Shown here one piece after another: positions 36,426-45,414 of a stretch of DNA of 64,000 nt. The stretch is from Brevundimonas sp. (GTDB lineage Bacteria; Pseudomonadota; Alphaproteobacteria; Caulobacterales; Caulobacteraceae), in contig NZ_JAUYNX010000014.1 in NCBI RefSeq assembly GCF_030704825.1, positions 248,001 to 312,000 on the forward strand. Direction: 5' to 3'. Below the pieces are notes generated by a model. That model was not told the DNA's origin. It did not search any database and worked only from the letters and a program-made list of their open reading frames with translations. Made by a program: the position numbers and the translations under genes. Every line of letters begins with the position of its first letter. Within the stretch, counting starts at the first letter, position 1.

Positions 36426-36854
36426 ATGTCCGTCGAAGCCGAGAGCGTCGCCCAGACCCTGGATGGACCCGCGGGTCCCGCCGACCGCCGCGCCAGCAGC
36501 GAACGGCGGGGTCGCGACCGCCGCAAGCCGGGCGCCCGCGTCAATATGGGAGCGCCGCGCCGATCCTTGCTCAAGGCGCTGGGCGCCTATGGCGTGGCCT
36601 TCAGCACCGCGGCTCTCGCCCTGACCCTGGTGGCGGGCGAGGTGCTCGGGCAGGGCGCCACGGTGGTGGCCGTCGCCTTCGAGGCCGCCGCGCTCGCGAC
36701 CTCGGTCATCCTGCTGGCCATTGGTTCGGTCGAATTGCGCCTGATCGAGATCCGGCTCGAACTGATGATGCTGAACGGCGGCATGCGGCGCGAGGACCGC
36801 CGTCGCTCGGCCCGCCGCGGCGACGGCGAAAGCGCCGACGACCGCGCGGACTAG
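36426..36854 (+). CDS. Small hypothetical protein with two membrane segments
   Basis: 142 residues. Charged N-terminus (DRRASSERRGRDRRKPG), two hydrophobic segments (about 53-73 and 78-97), basic C-terminus (RREDRRRSARRGD). ATG at 36426 with AGGAG upstream. Third gene of the receiver/Tad-like operon, 19 bases after the Tad-like stop. Function unknown. Confidence 0.65.
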   Translation: MSVEAESVAQTLDGPAGPADRRASSERRGRDRRKPGARVNMGAPRRSLLKALGAYGVAFSTAALALTLVAGEVLGQGATVVAVAFEAAALATSVILLAIGSVELRLIEIRLELMMLNGGMRREDRRRSARRGDGESADDRAD

Positions 36855-37026
36855 GTCTGCCAGGCGGCGAGCCGCGACTGTCGGACGCCTGCCCGGGGAC
36901 CGACTCCGGCGTGCTGAGGGGCTCGCCGTGCGCCGCGGTGTTTCCTGTGACGCCCGGGCTGTCGAAATCCCCGCGAGATTGCTAAGCCGTTCCGGCAAAG
37001 CCGCGGGACCGCGGCGGGGAACAGAC

Positions 37027-38070
37027 ATGGCCGCTGTAAAGTCCGTCGTGAAGATCAGCGATGTCGCCCGGGCGGCGGGCGTCTCGCCGATGACGGTATC
37101 GCGCGTGATGAATCACGTTCCCGGGGTCAAGGCCGCGACCCGCGAGGCCGTCATGGAAGCGGTCGAGCGGCTGGGGTATACGCCGAACGCCGCCGCGCGC
37201 AGCCTGGCCCGGGCCGGAGCCGGCCGTCTGGGAATCCTCTACTCCAATCCCAGCGCCAGCTATCTCAGCGAATTTCTGATCGGCGCGCTGGAGGGAGTGC
37301 ACCGGGCGGGGGCCCAGCTCCTGATCGAGAAGTGCGAGCCGGATGCGGCAAGCGAACGGGCGGCGATCACGCGGCTGGTGGCCGGAGGCGTCGTCGGCGT
37401 GGTGCTTCCGCCGCCGCACGGCGAATCGTGGGCGGCCCTGGGGGAGTTGCAGGCGCATGGGCTGCGGGCCGTGGCCGTGGCCGCGGGTCGGTTCAAGTCC
37501 GACGCGCTCGGCGTCCGGATCGACGATATGGCCGCCGCGGCGGACATGACCCGATACCTTCTGGAGCTCGGCCACAGGCGTATCGGCTTCATCAAGGGAG
37601 CCTCGAACCAGACGGCGAGCGCCGAGCGGCTGATCGGCTTCGAGACCGAGCTGGCGATGGCCGAACCGACGGCGGAATGCCTGGTCGAGGCGGGGGAGTT
37701 CACCTACCGGTCCGGATTCGAGGCGGCCGAGCGCTTGTTGTCGGCCCGCCGGCCGCCCACGGCGATCTTCGCCAGTAATGACGACATGGCCGCCGCCGCC
37801 ATCGCCGTGGCTCATCGACGGGGGCTGGACGTGCCGGGGCAACTGACCGTCGTGGGGTTCGACGATACGCCCCTGGCGACGGCCGTCTGGCCCTCCCTGA
37901 CGACCATTCGCCAACCGATCGCTGAAATGGCCGAGACCGCCATTCGTCTGTTGACGGAAACCCCGCCCGGCCGCGAAAGGGACGAGGATCTGCCCCAGGA
38001 GCACCTGATGGCTCACAGCCTGGTTATTCGCGAGTCCTCGGGGCCGCCCCGGAGCCTGGCCGAGGCCTGA
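37027..38070 (+). CDS. LacI-family transcriptional regulator 2
   Basis: 347 residues. Helix-turn-helix VKISDVARAAGVSPMTVSRVMN at about 8-29, hinge ARSLARAG, effector domain starting GRLGILYSNPSASYLSEF and containing NDDMAAAAI and GFDDTPLATAVWPSLTTI. ATG at 37027 with GGGGA upstream. It faces the dehydratase/dehydrogenase operon convergently, so it may regulate at a distance; it is the best in-window candidate for the TAGCGCTA or ACCGGT operators, but the true XylR could lie outside the window. Confidence 0.88.
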   Translation: MAAVKSVVKISDVARAAGVSPMTVSRVMNHVPGVKAATREAVMEAVERLGYTPNAAARSLARAGAGRLGILYSNPSASYLSEFLIGALEGVHRAGAQLLIEKCEPDAASERAAITRLVAGGVVGVVLPPPHGESWAALGELQAHGLRAVAVAAGRFKSDALGVRIDDMAAAADMTRYLLELGHRRIGFIKGASNQTASAERLIGFETELAMAEPTAECLVEAGEFTYRSGFEAAERLLSARRPPTAIFASNDDMAAAAIAVAHRRGLDVPGQLTVVGFDDTPLATAVWPSLTTIRQPIAEMAETAIRLLTETPPGRERDEDLPQEHLMAHSLVIRESSGPPRSLAEA

Positions 38071-38113
38071 CGCCGCGCGCCGTCAGGATGCCGACGACGG
38101 GGCGGCGCCGTCC

Positions 38114-39910
38114 CTAGTGATTGTCCCGCGCCTCGCCGAAACGATCGATGATGCGGTGGTATTTCACGGCCGGCTCCAGCACGGCGCCGGTTTCCAGCTG
38201 GCCGACCATGCCGCGCTGGATTTCCTGCCACGGCGTCTGTGAGGCGGGATAGGCGTAGCCCCCCGCCGCTTCGAGCGCCGCCCGGCGTTCGGCCAGTTCG
38301 GCGTCGGAAACCAGCATGTCCGCTCGCCCCGTGTTGAGATCGATGCGCACCCGGTCGCCGGTTTTCAGCAGGGCGATGTTCCCGCCGGCCGCCGCCTCCG
38401 GCGAGGCGTTGAGAATAGAGGCCGAGCCGGAGGTCCCGGATTGCCGCCCGTCGCCAATACAGGCGAGGGCGTGGACGCCCTTCCTGATCAGATAGTCCGG
38501 TGGCCGCATGTTCACCACCTCGGCAGCGCCGGGATAGCCGATGGGGCCCGCCCCGCGCATGAACAGCAGGGTCTGCTCGGTGATCCCGAGGCTCTCGTCG
38601 TCGATGCGGTGATGATAGTCCTCGGGTCCGTCGAACACGATGGCGGACCCTTCGAAGGCGTTCGGGTCGTCGGGGTTCGACAGATAGCGTTCGCGAAACT
38701 CGGGGCTGATGACGCTCAGTTTCATGATCGCGGAATTGAACAGATTGCCGCTGAACACCACGAACCCGGCGTCGGTCTTCATCGGCGTGTCGAAAGGCTT
38801 GATGACGTCGGGCAGGGCGATTTCGCGACCGGCGCAGTTTTCCCCGATGGTGCGGCCCGAGACGGTCAGGGCGTCCTCATGGATCAGGCCGTGCTTCATC
38901 AGTTCGTTGACCACGGCCGGCACCCCGCCGGCATGGAAATAGTCTTCGCCCAGATATTCGCCGGCGGGCTGCAGGTTGACCAGCAGCGGCACATGCAGGC
39001 CGTGGGTTTCCCAGTCCTTCAGCGGCACGTCCACATGGGCGTGGCGGGCCAGGGCGGTCAGATGGATCGGCGCGTTGGTCGAGCCGCCGATCGCCGAGTT
39101 GACCACGATGGCGTTGTGGAAGGCCTCGCGCGTGAGAATGTCGGAGGGCTTGAGATCCTCGCGCACCATCTCGACGATGCGCAGGCCGGTCTCATAGGCG
39201 ACCTGGGCGCGCTCACGATAGGGGGCCGGGATGGCGGCCGAGCCGGGCAGGGACATGCCGAGGGCCTCGGCCAGAGAGTTCATCGTCGTGGCCGTGCCCA
39301 TGGTGTTGCAATAGCCGACGGACGGCGCCGATGACGCCACCAGTTCGATGAAGCCGTCGTAGTCGATCTCGCCGGCGGCCATCATCTGGCGCGCCTTCCA
39401 GATGATCGTGCCCGAGCCGGTGCGCTCGCCCTTGTGCCAGCCGTTCAGCATGGGACCGACCGACAGGGCGATGGCGGGGATGTCGACGGTCGCGGCCGCC
39501 ATCAGGCAGGCCGGGGTGGTCTTGTCGCAGCCGATGGTCAGCACGACGCCGTCCAGCGGGTAGCCATAGAGGCTCTCGACGAGGCCCAGATAGGCCAGGT
39601 TGCGGTCCAGCCCCGCCGTCGGCCGCTTGCCGGTTTCCTGGATCGGATGGACCGGAAATTCCATGGCGATGCCGCCGGCTTCGCGGATGCCCTCACGCAG
39701 CCGCTCGGCCAGCACAAGATGGTGCCGGTTGCAGGGGCTCAGGTCGGAACCGGTCTGGGCGATGCCGATGATCGGCTTGTCCGACTGCAGCTCTTTCCGC
39801 GTCAGGCCGTAGTTCAGATAGCGCTCGAGATAGAGCGCCGTCATGTCGGGGTTGTCGGGATTGTCGAACCAGGCGCGCGAACGCAGCGGCTTCTTCGGTC
39901 GGTCTGTCAT
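38114..39910 (-). CDS. IlvD/Edd-family sugar-acid dehydratase, XylD-like
   Basis: 598 residues. Iron-sulphur ligands Cys60 (SPCN), Cys128 (GCDKTTPA) and Cys201 (GYCNTMGTA). It dehydrates a sugar acid to the 2-keto-3-deoxy acid. Closer to Caulobacter XylD than to rhizobial arabinonate dehydratase as I recall them ([29 protein letters not shown] near the end). It could be the xylonate dehydratase missing from the left-end xyl operon or an L-arabonate/galactonate enzyme paired with the SDR six bases upstream. Confidence 0.88.
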   Translation of the reverse strand: MTDRPKKPLRSRAWFDNPDNPDMTALYLERYLNYGLTRKELQSDKPIIGIAQTGSDLSPCNRHHLVLAERLREGIREAGGIAMEFPVHPIQETGKRPTAGLDRNLAYLGLVESLYGYPLDGVVLTIGCDKTTPACLMAAATVDIPAIALSVGPMLNGWHKGERTGSGTIIWKARQMMAAGEIDYDGFIELVASSAPSVGYCNTMGTATTMNSLAEALGMSLPGSAAIPAPYRERAQVAYETGLRIVEMVREDLKPSDILTREAFHNAIVVNSAIGGSTNAPIHLTALARHAHVDVPLKDWETHGLHVPLLVNLQPAGEYLGEDYFHAGGVPAVVNELMKHGLIHEDALTVSGRTIGENCAGREIALPDVIKPFDTPMKTDAGFVVFSGNLFNSAIMKLSVISPEFRERYLSNPDDPNAFEGSAIVFDGPEDYHHRIDDESLGITEQTLLFMRGAGPIGYPGAAEVVNMRPPDYLIRKGVHALACIGDGRQSGTSGSASILNASPEAAAGGNIALLKTGDRVRIDLNTGRADMLVSDAELAERRAALEAAGGYAYPASQTPWQEIQRGMVGQLETGAVLEPAVKYHRIIDRFGEARDNH

Positions 39911-39916
39911 GGGTCT

Positions 39917-40666
39917 CTAGTTCCAGCCGCCGTCGACGATGTAATGTTGATTGGTGATGGCCCCGGCCTCGTCGGAGGCCATGAAGACGACGACGCGGGC
40001 GATGTCGTCGGGGACCAGCCGGCGCTTGAGGCACTGGCGCTCATAGATCTCTTTTTCGGTCTCCGGGGTGACCCACAGCTCGAGCTGGCGCTCGGTCATG
40101 ATCCAGCCCGGGGCGATGGCGTTGACCCGCACCCCGTGCTGGCCGAAGTCGCGCGCCAGCGAGCGTGTCAGACCCAGTACGGCGGACTTGGACGCCGTAT
40201 AGGCAGCCATCCCGCCCTGGCCGATCACCCACGAGGTCGAGCCCAGATTGACGATGGCGCCCTTGCCGGCCGCCTGCATGTCCGGCAGCACGGCCTGGGC
40301 GGCGAAGAACTGGTGCTTCAGGTTCACGGCCATCCGGCCGTCCCAGTAGGCCTCGGTGACCTCGAGCGTCGCGTGGCGCTCGTCATGGGCGGCGTTGTTG
40401 ATCAGGATGCCGATCGGGCCGAAGCGGTCTCGCACGATCTGTACGGCGGCCTTCAGGGCCGGGATGTCGGTCAGGTCGCAGGGCACGAACAGGGCGGCTT
40501 CGCCCAATTCCGTCTCCAGTTTCGCGCCGCGCGCGGCGTCGATGTCGAGGAAGCCTACGCGGGCGCCCTGGGCGACGAAGGCCCGGGTGATCGCCTCGCC
40601 GATGCCGCCGGCCCCGCCGGTGACGATGACCACGGCGCCCGCGAGGTCGGAATAGATGGCGGCCAT
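39917..40666 (-). CDS. SDR-family sugar dehydrogenase
   Basis: 249 residues. TGGAGGIG cofactor loop near residue 16, NNAAHDERHAT, catalytic Ser/Tyr/Lys in NLGSTSWVIGQGGMAAYTASK. Related to XylB but clearly a separate paralogue. Probably oxidises an aldose (L-arabinose, galactose or xylose) ahead of the dehydratase encoded six bases downstream. Confidence 0.87.
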   Translation of the reverse strand: MAAIYSDLAGAVVIVTGGAGGIGEAITRAFVAQGARVGFLDIDAARGAKLETELGEAALFVPCDLTDIPALKAAVQIVRDRFGPIGILINNAAHDERHATLEVTEAYWDGRMAVNLKHQFFAAQAVLPDMQAAGKGAIVNLGSTSWVIGQGGMAAYTASKSAVLGLTRSLARDFGQHGVRVNAIAPGWIMTERQLELWVTPETEKEIYERQCLKRRLVPDDIARVVVFMASDEAGAITNQHYIVDGGWN

Positions 40667-40834
40667 ACGCTCCCCGAACTGTTGCTTCGGCGGACCCGTC
40701 GGGCCTGCATCGGCCTTCGCGGCCGATCTTTCATTCCTGAAAGCGATATTCGTCGGCGAAAATGCTCGCGCGGCCCGCCGAAGTCAACGCAACCGCGCGC
40801 TCCGGCGGCGGAAAATCAATGTCTGCGGGCGAAT

Positions 40835-41608
40835 TCAGGCCTGGGAGGCGGCGCTCATCTCACCCGACAGCGTTGCGGCGGCGCGCCGGAGGTGGCTGAC
40901 CGCCACCTCGATGTCGCACGTTGGCGGCGTGCGTTCGATATAGGGGGAGATGAGGGTCGCGATGACGCCGTCGGCGCCGATGATCGGCGCCACCAGATCG
41001 GTGACGCCCCGGACGAAGTCGCTGGGCCGCTCGACGTAACCCTTGGCTCCCGCCGCATCGGCCGCCTTGATGAAGCGGTTGGTGCGCGCCGCTCCGAACC
41101 GGGCGACCAGCCGTTCCCGCAGCTCGGCCTTGGCGGCGGCGGGGGCGCAGCCATAGAACATCAGACCAGAGGTGGCGTCGATGACGTTGCGGCGATAGCC
41201 GACGCGTACCGAGAAGCCGAGATCGCCCGGTCCCTCGATGCGGGCTATCACCACGATCTGTTCGCCCGAGAGCACGACGAGGTGGCAGGACTGGATGGTC
41301 GTATTGGCCAGTTCGCGCATCACCGGCAGGGCGGCCTCGACCAGCGACTTCACGGGCGCCTGGGCCATGCCGAGAGTGAACAGTCGATTGGTCAGGCGGT
41401 AGCCGTCCGGCGACGGCTCGATGTAGCCGCGGAACTCCAGCACCTGGATCATGCGGAACAGCTCGCTGACCGACCGGCCCAGCACGCCCGACATCTGCGA
41501 CGGCGTCATCGGCTCGCCGTGCGACGACAGCAGTTCGAGGACATCGAGGCCCTTCTCCAGCGCCGGGGCGCGGTACTTGCGATCGTCTGTCTCGTCTTGA
41601 AGCGTCAT
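40835..41608 (-). CDS. IclR-family transcriptional regulator
   Basis: 257 residues from ATG 41608 (a longer in-frame start at 41686 is weaker). N-terminal winged helix (ALEKGLDVLELLSSHGEPMTPSQMSGVLGRSVSELFRMI), then the IclR effector domain with IVVIARIEGPGDLGFSVRVG and ATSGLMFYG. Divergent from the SSS symporter and upstream of the SDR-dehydratase pair, so it likely controls this second sugar module. Confidence 0.87.
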   Translation of the reverse strand: MTLQDETDDRKYRAPALEKGLDVLELLSSHGEPMTPSQMSGVLGRSVSELFRMIQVLEFRGYIEPSPDGYRLTNRLFTLGMAQAPVKSLVEAALPVMRELANTTIQSCHLVVLSGEQIVVIARIEGPGDLGFSVRVGYRRNVIDATSGLMFYGCAPAAAKAELRERLVARFGAARTNRFIKAADAAGAKGYVERPSDFVRGVTDLVAPIIGADGVIATLISPYIERTPPTCDIEVAVSHLRRAAATLSGEMSAASQA

Positions 41609-41686
41609 CGGCGCCGGGGGTCCTTCTGGCGGGGCGAAACTAGCGGGCGTCGCCGCTTTCGGAAAGCAGGGGGTCGTCACCGCCAC

Positions 41687-41712
41687 ATATGAAGCATCGC
41701 ATCAGATATGAA
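41687..41712. promoter_or_regulatory. ATATGAA direct repeats in the IclR/SSS intergenic region
   Basis: Two copies of ATATGAA, 19 bases apart (41687-41693 and 41706-41712), the first within the palindrome CATATG. They sit between the divergent iclR-like and SSS genes and are a candidate regulator-binding region; IclR proteins often use spaced sites. Confidence 0.35.
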
Positions 41713-41786
41713 AACGGGTTGCCCGTCGCGCCCTCGTCACCTAGCGTTGGGTCGAGCCCGGAACGGGCCGCGCCGGGGAGGCTTTC

Positions 41787-43376
41787 ATGACGCTCGCGAC
41801 CATCGACCTGGTCATTCTCGCCATCTACGCCGTCTGCATCTTCGGTCTGGCCCAGTGGGTGTCGCGCGACAAGGACGGGGCCAGGAAAACCTCCACCGAC
41901 TACTTCCTGGCCTCGAAGAACCTGCCGTGGTGGGCCATCGGCGCCTCCCTGATCGCCGCCAACATCTCGGCCGAACAGATCATCGGCATGAGCGGGTCCG
42001 GCTATGTGATCGGCCTGGGCATCGCCTCGTACGAGTGGATGGCGGCGCTGACGCTGCTGATCGTCGGGAAATACTTCCTGCCGATCTTCCTGCGCAACGA
42101 GATCGTCACCATGCCGCAGTTCCTGCAGCAGCGGTACGGGCCTTCCATCCGCAATGTCATGGCCGTGTTCTGGCTGCTGCTCTACGTCTTCGTGAACGTG
42201 ACCTCGATCCTGTGGCTGGGATCTCTGGCCGTGAACGGCGTCACCGGGCTGGATCAGACCTACGCCATCGTCGCCATCGGCGTGTTCGCCCTGGCCTATC
42301 AGCTGTGGGGCGGCCTCAAGGCCGTGGCCCTGACCGACATCGTCCAGGTCATGCTCCTGGTCGCGGGCGGACTGATCATCGGCTATATCGCTCTCGGACA
42401 GATCGGCGGCGACGCCGGGGCGCTGGGCGGCTTCCAGACGCTGCTGACGCGCTTCCCCGAGAAGTTCGACATGATCCTGTCGCCCGACAATCCCCAGTTC
42501 GTGAACCTCCCGGGAATCGCGGTTCTGCTGGGCGGGCTGTGGATCATGAACATCAGCTACTGGGGCTTCAACCAGTACATCATCCAGCGCGCCCTGGCCG
42601 CCAGGTCGATCGGCGAGGCCCAGAAAGGCATCGCCTTCGCCGCCTATCTGAAGCTGCTGATGCCGGTCATCGTGGTCCTGCCCGGCATGGCCGCGCTGGT
42701 GCTGGCGCCCAATCTGGGCCAGCCCGGACAGCCGGCGACCGACCAGGCCTATGCCTCCATGATGAACCTGCTGCCGGCCGGTCTGAAGGGTCTGGTCTTC
42801 GCCGCCCTGATCGCCGCCATCGTCGCCTCGCTGGCGTCCAAGGTGAACTCGATCTCGACCATCTTCACGCTGGACCTCTACGCCAAGGCCAACAAGGCGG
42901 CCTCGGATCGTCAGCTGGTCCTCGTCGGCCGGATCGCCGCCGTCGCCGCCATGGTCATAGGCATCCTGACGGCGCGGCCGCTGCTGGGCAATTTCGAACA
43001 GGGCTTCCAGTATATCCAGGAGTTCACGGGCTTCTTCACGCCGGGCATCGTGGTGATCTTCATCCTTGGCCTGTTCTGGAGCCGCGCGTCCGAGGCCGGG
43101 GCGCTGACCGGAGCGATCCTGTCCGTGGCGCTGTCGGCGGTCTTCTGGTTGCTCCAGTTCCTCGACATCTTCGCCTTCCCGTTCATGAACCGGGTCGGCG
43201 TCGTGTTCCTCCTGTCCCTGGCCGCCGCTGTCATCGTGTCCCTGATGTCGCCCCCAAAGGCGGGCACGATGCAGATCCGGCTGGACGGGGTCAGCTACAG
43301 GACCTCGGCCGGCTTCAACATCGCCGGCGTGGGGGTGATCCTGTTCCTGATCGCGGTCTACGCCATCTGGTGGTGA
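41787..43376 (+). CDS. Sodium:sugar symporter, SSS family
   Basis: 529 residues with about 13-14 hydrophobic segments. Family features: TDYFLASKNLPWWAIGASLIAANISAEQIIGMSGSGY and YQLWGGLKAVALTDIVQV, as in bacterial Na+/galactose (SGLT-type) symporters. Na+ coupling is inferred from the family. Divergent from IclR; likely the inner-membrane transporter for the 38-41 kb sugar-oxidation pair. Ends in a strong terminator at 43397. Confidence 0.9.
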   Translation: MTLATIDLVILAIYAVCIFGLAQWVSRDKDGARKTSTDYFLASKNLPWWAIGASLIAANISAEQIIGMSGSGYVIGLGIASYEWMAALTLLIVGKYFLPIFLRNEIVTMPQFLQQRYGPSIRNVMAVFWLLLYVFVNVTSILWLGSLAVNGVTGLDQTYAIVAIGVFALAYQLWGGLKAVALTDIVQVMLLVAGGLIIGYIALGQIGGDAGALGGFQTLLTRFPEKFDMILSPDNPQFVNLPGIAVLLGGLWIMNISYWGFNQYIIQRALAARSIGEAQKGIAFAAYLKLLMPVIVVLPGMAALVLAPNLGQPGQPATDQAYASMMNLLPAGLKGLVFAALIAAIVASLASKVNSISTIFTLDLYAKANKAASDRQLVLVGRIAAVAAMVIGILTARPLLGNFEQGFQYIQEFTGFFTPGIVVIFILGLFWSRASEAGALTGAILSVALSAVFWLLQFLDIFAFPFMNRVGVVFLLSLAAAVIVSLMSPPKAGTMQIRLDGVSYRTSAGFNIAGVGVILFLIAVYAIWW

Positions 43377-43396
43377 GGACGGCCCGCGGACCGATG

Positions 43397-43425
43397 CGGC
43401 GACGCCCCGGCGGGCGTCGCCGTTT
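43397..43425 (+). terminator. Terminator after the SSS symporter
   Basis: Perfect 11-base-pair stem CGGCGACGCCC / GGGCGTCGCCG with loop CGGC and TTT. It ends the symporter transcript before the convergent GH97 gene. Confidence 0.75.
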
Positions 43426-43430
43426 CCGCC

Positions 43431-45401
43431 TCACCGAGGCGTGAGGCGAATCGCCGCTCCGCCGCTGCCCTTCAACTCCAGCGACAGGGTGTCGGCGGCC
43501 GTGACGGCGCGCGTCTCGATATCGGCGTCGGTCGGCCTCGCCCCGTCGCTGTAGATCGTGGCCGCGAACCGGCCCGACCCCAGGAACTCCAGCGGCACGG
43601 AGATGCGGCGCGCGTCCTCGTTGGTCATGGCGCCGACATACCAGTCGCGGCCCTTGCGGCGGGCCAGCACGATCGACTGGCCGATCTCCCCCGCGATGAA
43701 GCGGGTTTCATCCCACGTCGTCGGGACGGCGCCGATGAAGGCCGTCTCGGGCTGTCCGGCATAGGCGTCGGGCGTGTCCGCGACGACGGTCAGGGGACTG
43801 TCATAGACCACGAACATCGCCAGCCCATGCGCCCGCGTGGTCTGGACCGTGGGCAGGATGAACCGGGACTGGAAGTCCCCGGGCGCCACATTGCGGAAGC
43901 CGCCCGGCGTATAGTCCATCGGGCCGATCAGCATGCGGGTATAGGGCAGGGTGACATTGTGGGTCGCCGTGATCCGGCTGCTCCACTTGTTGTACTCGGC
44001 CCCGAGCACCCCCTCCTGCGTCAGGTAGTTGGGGTAGGTTCGCGCGAGGCCGGTCGGGTGATAGGCGCCGTGCAGGTCGACCAGCAACCGGTGCTCCGCG
44101 GCCTGGCTGAGGAGGCGGTGGAACCAGTCGACCATCTGCTGGTCGTCGCGGTCCATGAAATCGACCTTGATCCCGGCCACGCCCCAGGCCTGGTACTGGT
44201 CAAGAGCCGCGTCGAACTGGTGGTCCAGCGCGCGCCAGTTGACCCACAGGAGGACGCCCACCCCGCGCTCGCGGCCATAGGCGACCAGTCGTGGGACGTC
44301 CACCTCGGGCACGTGGCGCGTAACGTCGGCGCCGGGCCGCACCACGCCGCCGCCGCCCGCACCCTGATACCAGCCCTCGTCGATCATGACGTACTGCAGG
44401 CCGTTGGCGGCGGCGAAATCGATGAAGGCCATGAAGGTGGCCGTGTTCATGCCGGAGTTCGGCACGCTTTCGATCCGGCCGCCGTTCCACCAGTCCCAGG
44501 CCGCCTTGCCTGGCCTGACCCATGCGGGGTCGAACGACGGATCCGGGTTCAGGTCGGTGATGAGGGTGGATTCGATCAGGTCGCCCGCGCGTTCTCCGAT
44601 CATGATCACGCGCCATGGCGTGGTCAGGTCCGATCCGACCCGGGTCCGTACCCTGACCGACGGATCATCGGGGCGCGACGCCAATTTGATCTGCGCGCCG
44701 GGACCGCCGTCGCCGCGACCCGCCAGATAAAGGGCGGCATAGTTCCGCAGGTCCGCCTCGGCTATCGCGAAAGCCGGGCCGCCCGGCGCGGTCTCACAGA
44801 CCAGCGGAGCGTCATAGGCGTTGTGGTCCCGGATGCGCGAAGAGGAGACGGGATCGAACTCGCCTTCGTGGGCCGAGTTGAAGTGACCGAGGTTCAGTCC
44901 CCAGCAGGTGTAGTTTCCGGAAAAGGCGAATTGCGTAGCCTCGCCGCGTAAACCGATCGCGTCCTGGCTTCCGGCGGCCGGCACGACATAGCGGAAGGCG
45001 ACGCCGTCGTCGTAGGCGCGAAAGAACAGCCGCATCGATCGGGGCGCGGTGTCGACCGCCCCGGTTTCCGTCAGGTCCAGCGCCAGTTCCTGGTAGCGCT
45101 TGAGCACCTCGTCGGTCTTGCCGAGCAGGCGATACCGGTCTTCCCCTTGCCGGACATGGGTAGCGGTCACCTCCATGTTCGGGCCGATCGGGCCGCCACG
45201 ATCCAGATCAAGGCCCAGCCGGGAGGGGGCCAGAATCTGCCGGCCCTCGTACACCACCGCATAGGTGGGCGAGCCGTCATCGGCCGCGCGGTCGACGATG
45301 ACCTCGATGCGTCCGCCCGGCGACCTCAGCCGTTCTTCGGCCGATGCCGATGTAGCCGACAGGAGCGCGGCTCCGGCCAGCAGTATGGTGCGCAACGTCA
45401 T
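43431..45401 (-). CDS. GH97 family alpha-glycosidase, retaining (alpha-galactosidase-like)
   Basis: 656 residues with a signal peptide (ATSASA). GH97 fold: N-terminal beta-sandwich, TIM barrel from about 280, C-terminal sandwich. The barrel has GIKVDFMD with Asp414 and EGVLGAEYN with Glu469, the positions recalled for the retaining alpha-galactosidase BT1871 (Asp415, Glu470). The inverting SusB-type general base (HE) is replaced by His444-Gly445. So a retaining alpha-galactosidase-type enzyme is inferred. It is the last gene of halogenase 3-halogenase 2-GH97, 13 bases after halogenase 2. Confidence 0.85.
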   Translation of the reverse strand: MTLRTILLAGAALLSATSASAEERLRSPGGRIEVIVDRAADDGSPTYAVVYEGRQILAPSRLGLDLDRGGPIGPNMEVTATHVRQGEDRYRLLGKTDEVLKRYQELALDLTETGAVDTAPRSMRLFFRAYDDGVAFRYVVPAAGSQDAIGLRGEATQFAFSGNYTCWGLNLGHFNSAHEGEFDPVSSSRIRDHNAYDAPLVCETAPGGPAFAIAEADLRNYAALYLAGRGDGGPGAQIKLASRPDDPSVRVRTRVGSDLTTPWRVIMIGERAGDLIESTLITDLNPDPSFDPAWVRPGKAAWDWWNGGRIESVPNSGMNTATFMAFIDFAAANGLQYVMIDEGWYQGAGGGGVVRPGADVTRHVPEVDVPRLVAYGRERGVGVLLWVNWRALDHQFDAALDQYQAWGVAGIKVDFMDRDDQQMVDWFHRLLSQAAEHRLLVDLHGAYHPTGLARTYPNYLTQEGVLGAEYNKWSSRITATHNVTLPYTRMLIGPMDYTPGGFRNVAPGDFQSRFILPTVQTTRAHGLAMFVVYDSPLTVVADTPDAYAGQPETAFIGAVPTTWDETRFIAGEIGQSIVLARRKGRDWYVGAMTNEDARRISVPLEFLGSGRFAATIYSDGARPTDADIETRAVTAADTLSLELKGSGGAAIRLTPR

Positions 45402-45414
45402 GGCTGGTCTCCAG

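Noticed and set aside
40709..40727. Stem ATCGGCC/GGCCGAT between IclR and SDR genes
   Set aside because: The T-rich side faces the wrong strand for the leftward genes, so not called a terminator.
39434..41692. 752-codon open frame opposite the dehydratase, SDR and IclR genes
   Set aside because: Spans three recognised genes antisense; no motif or leader.
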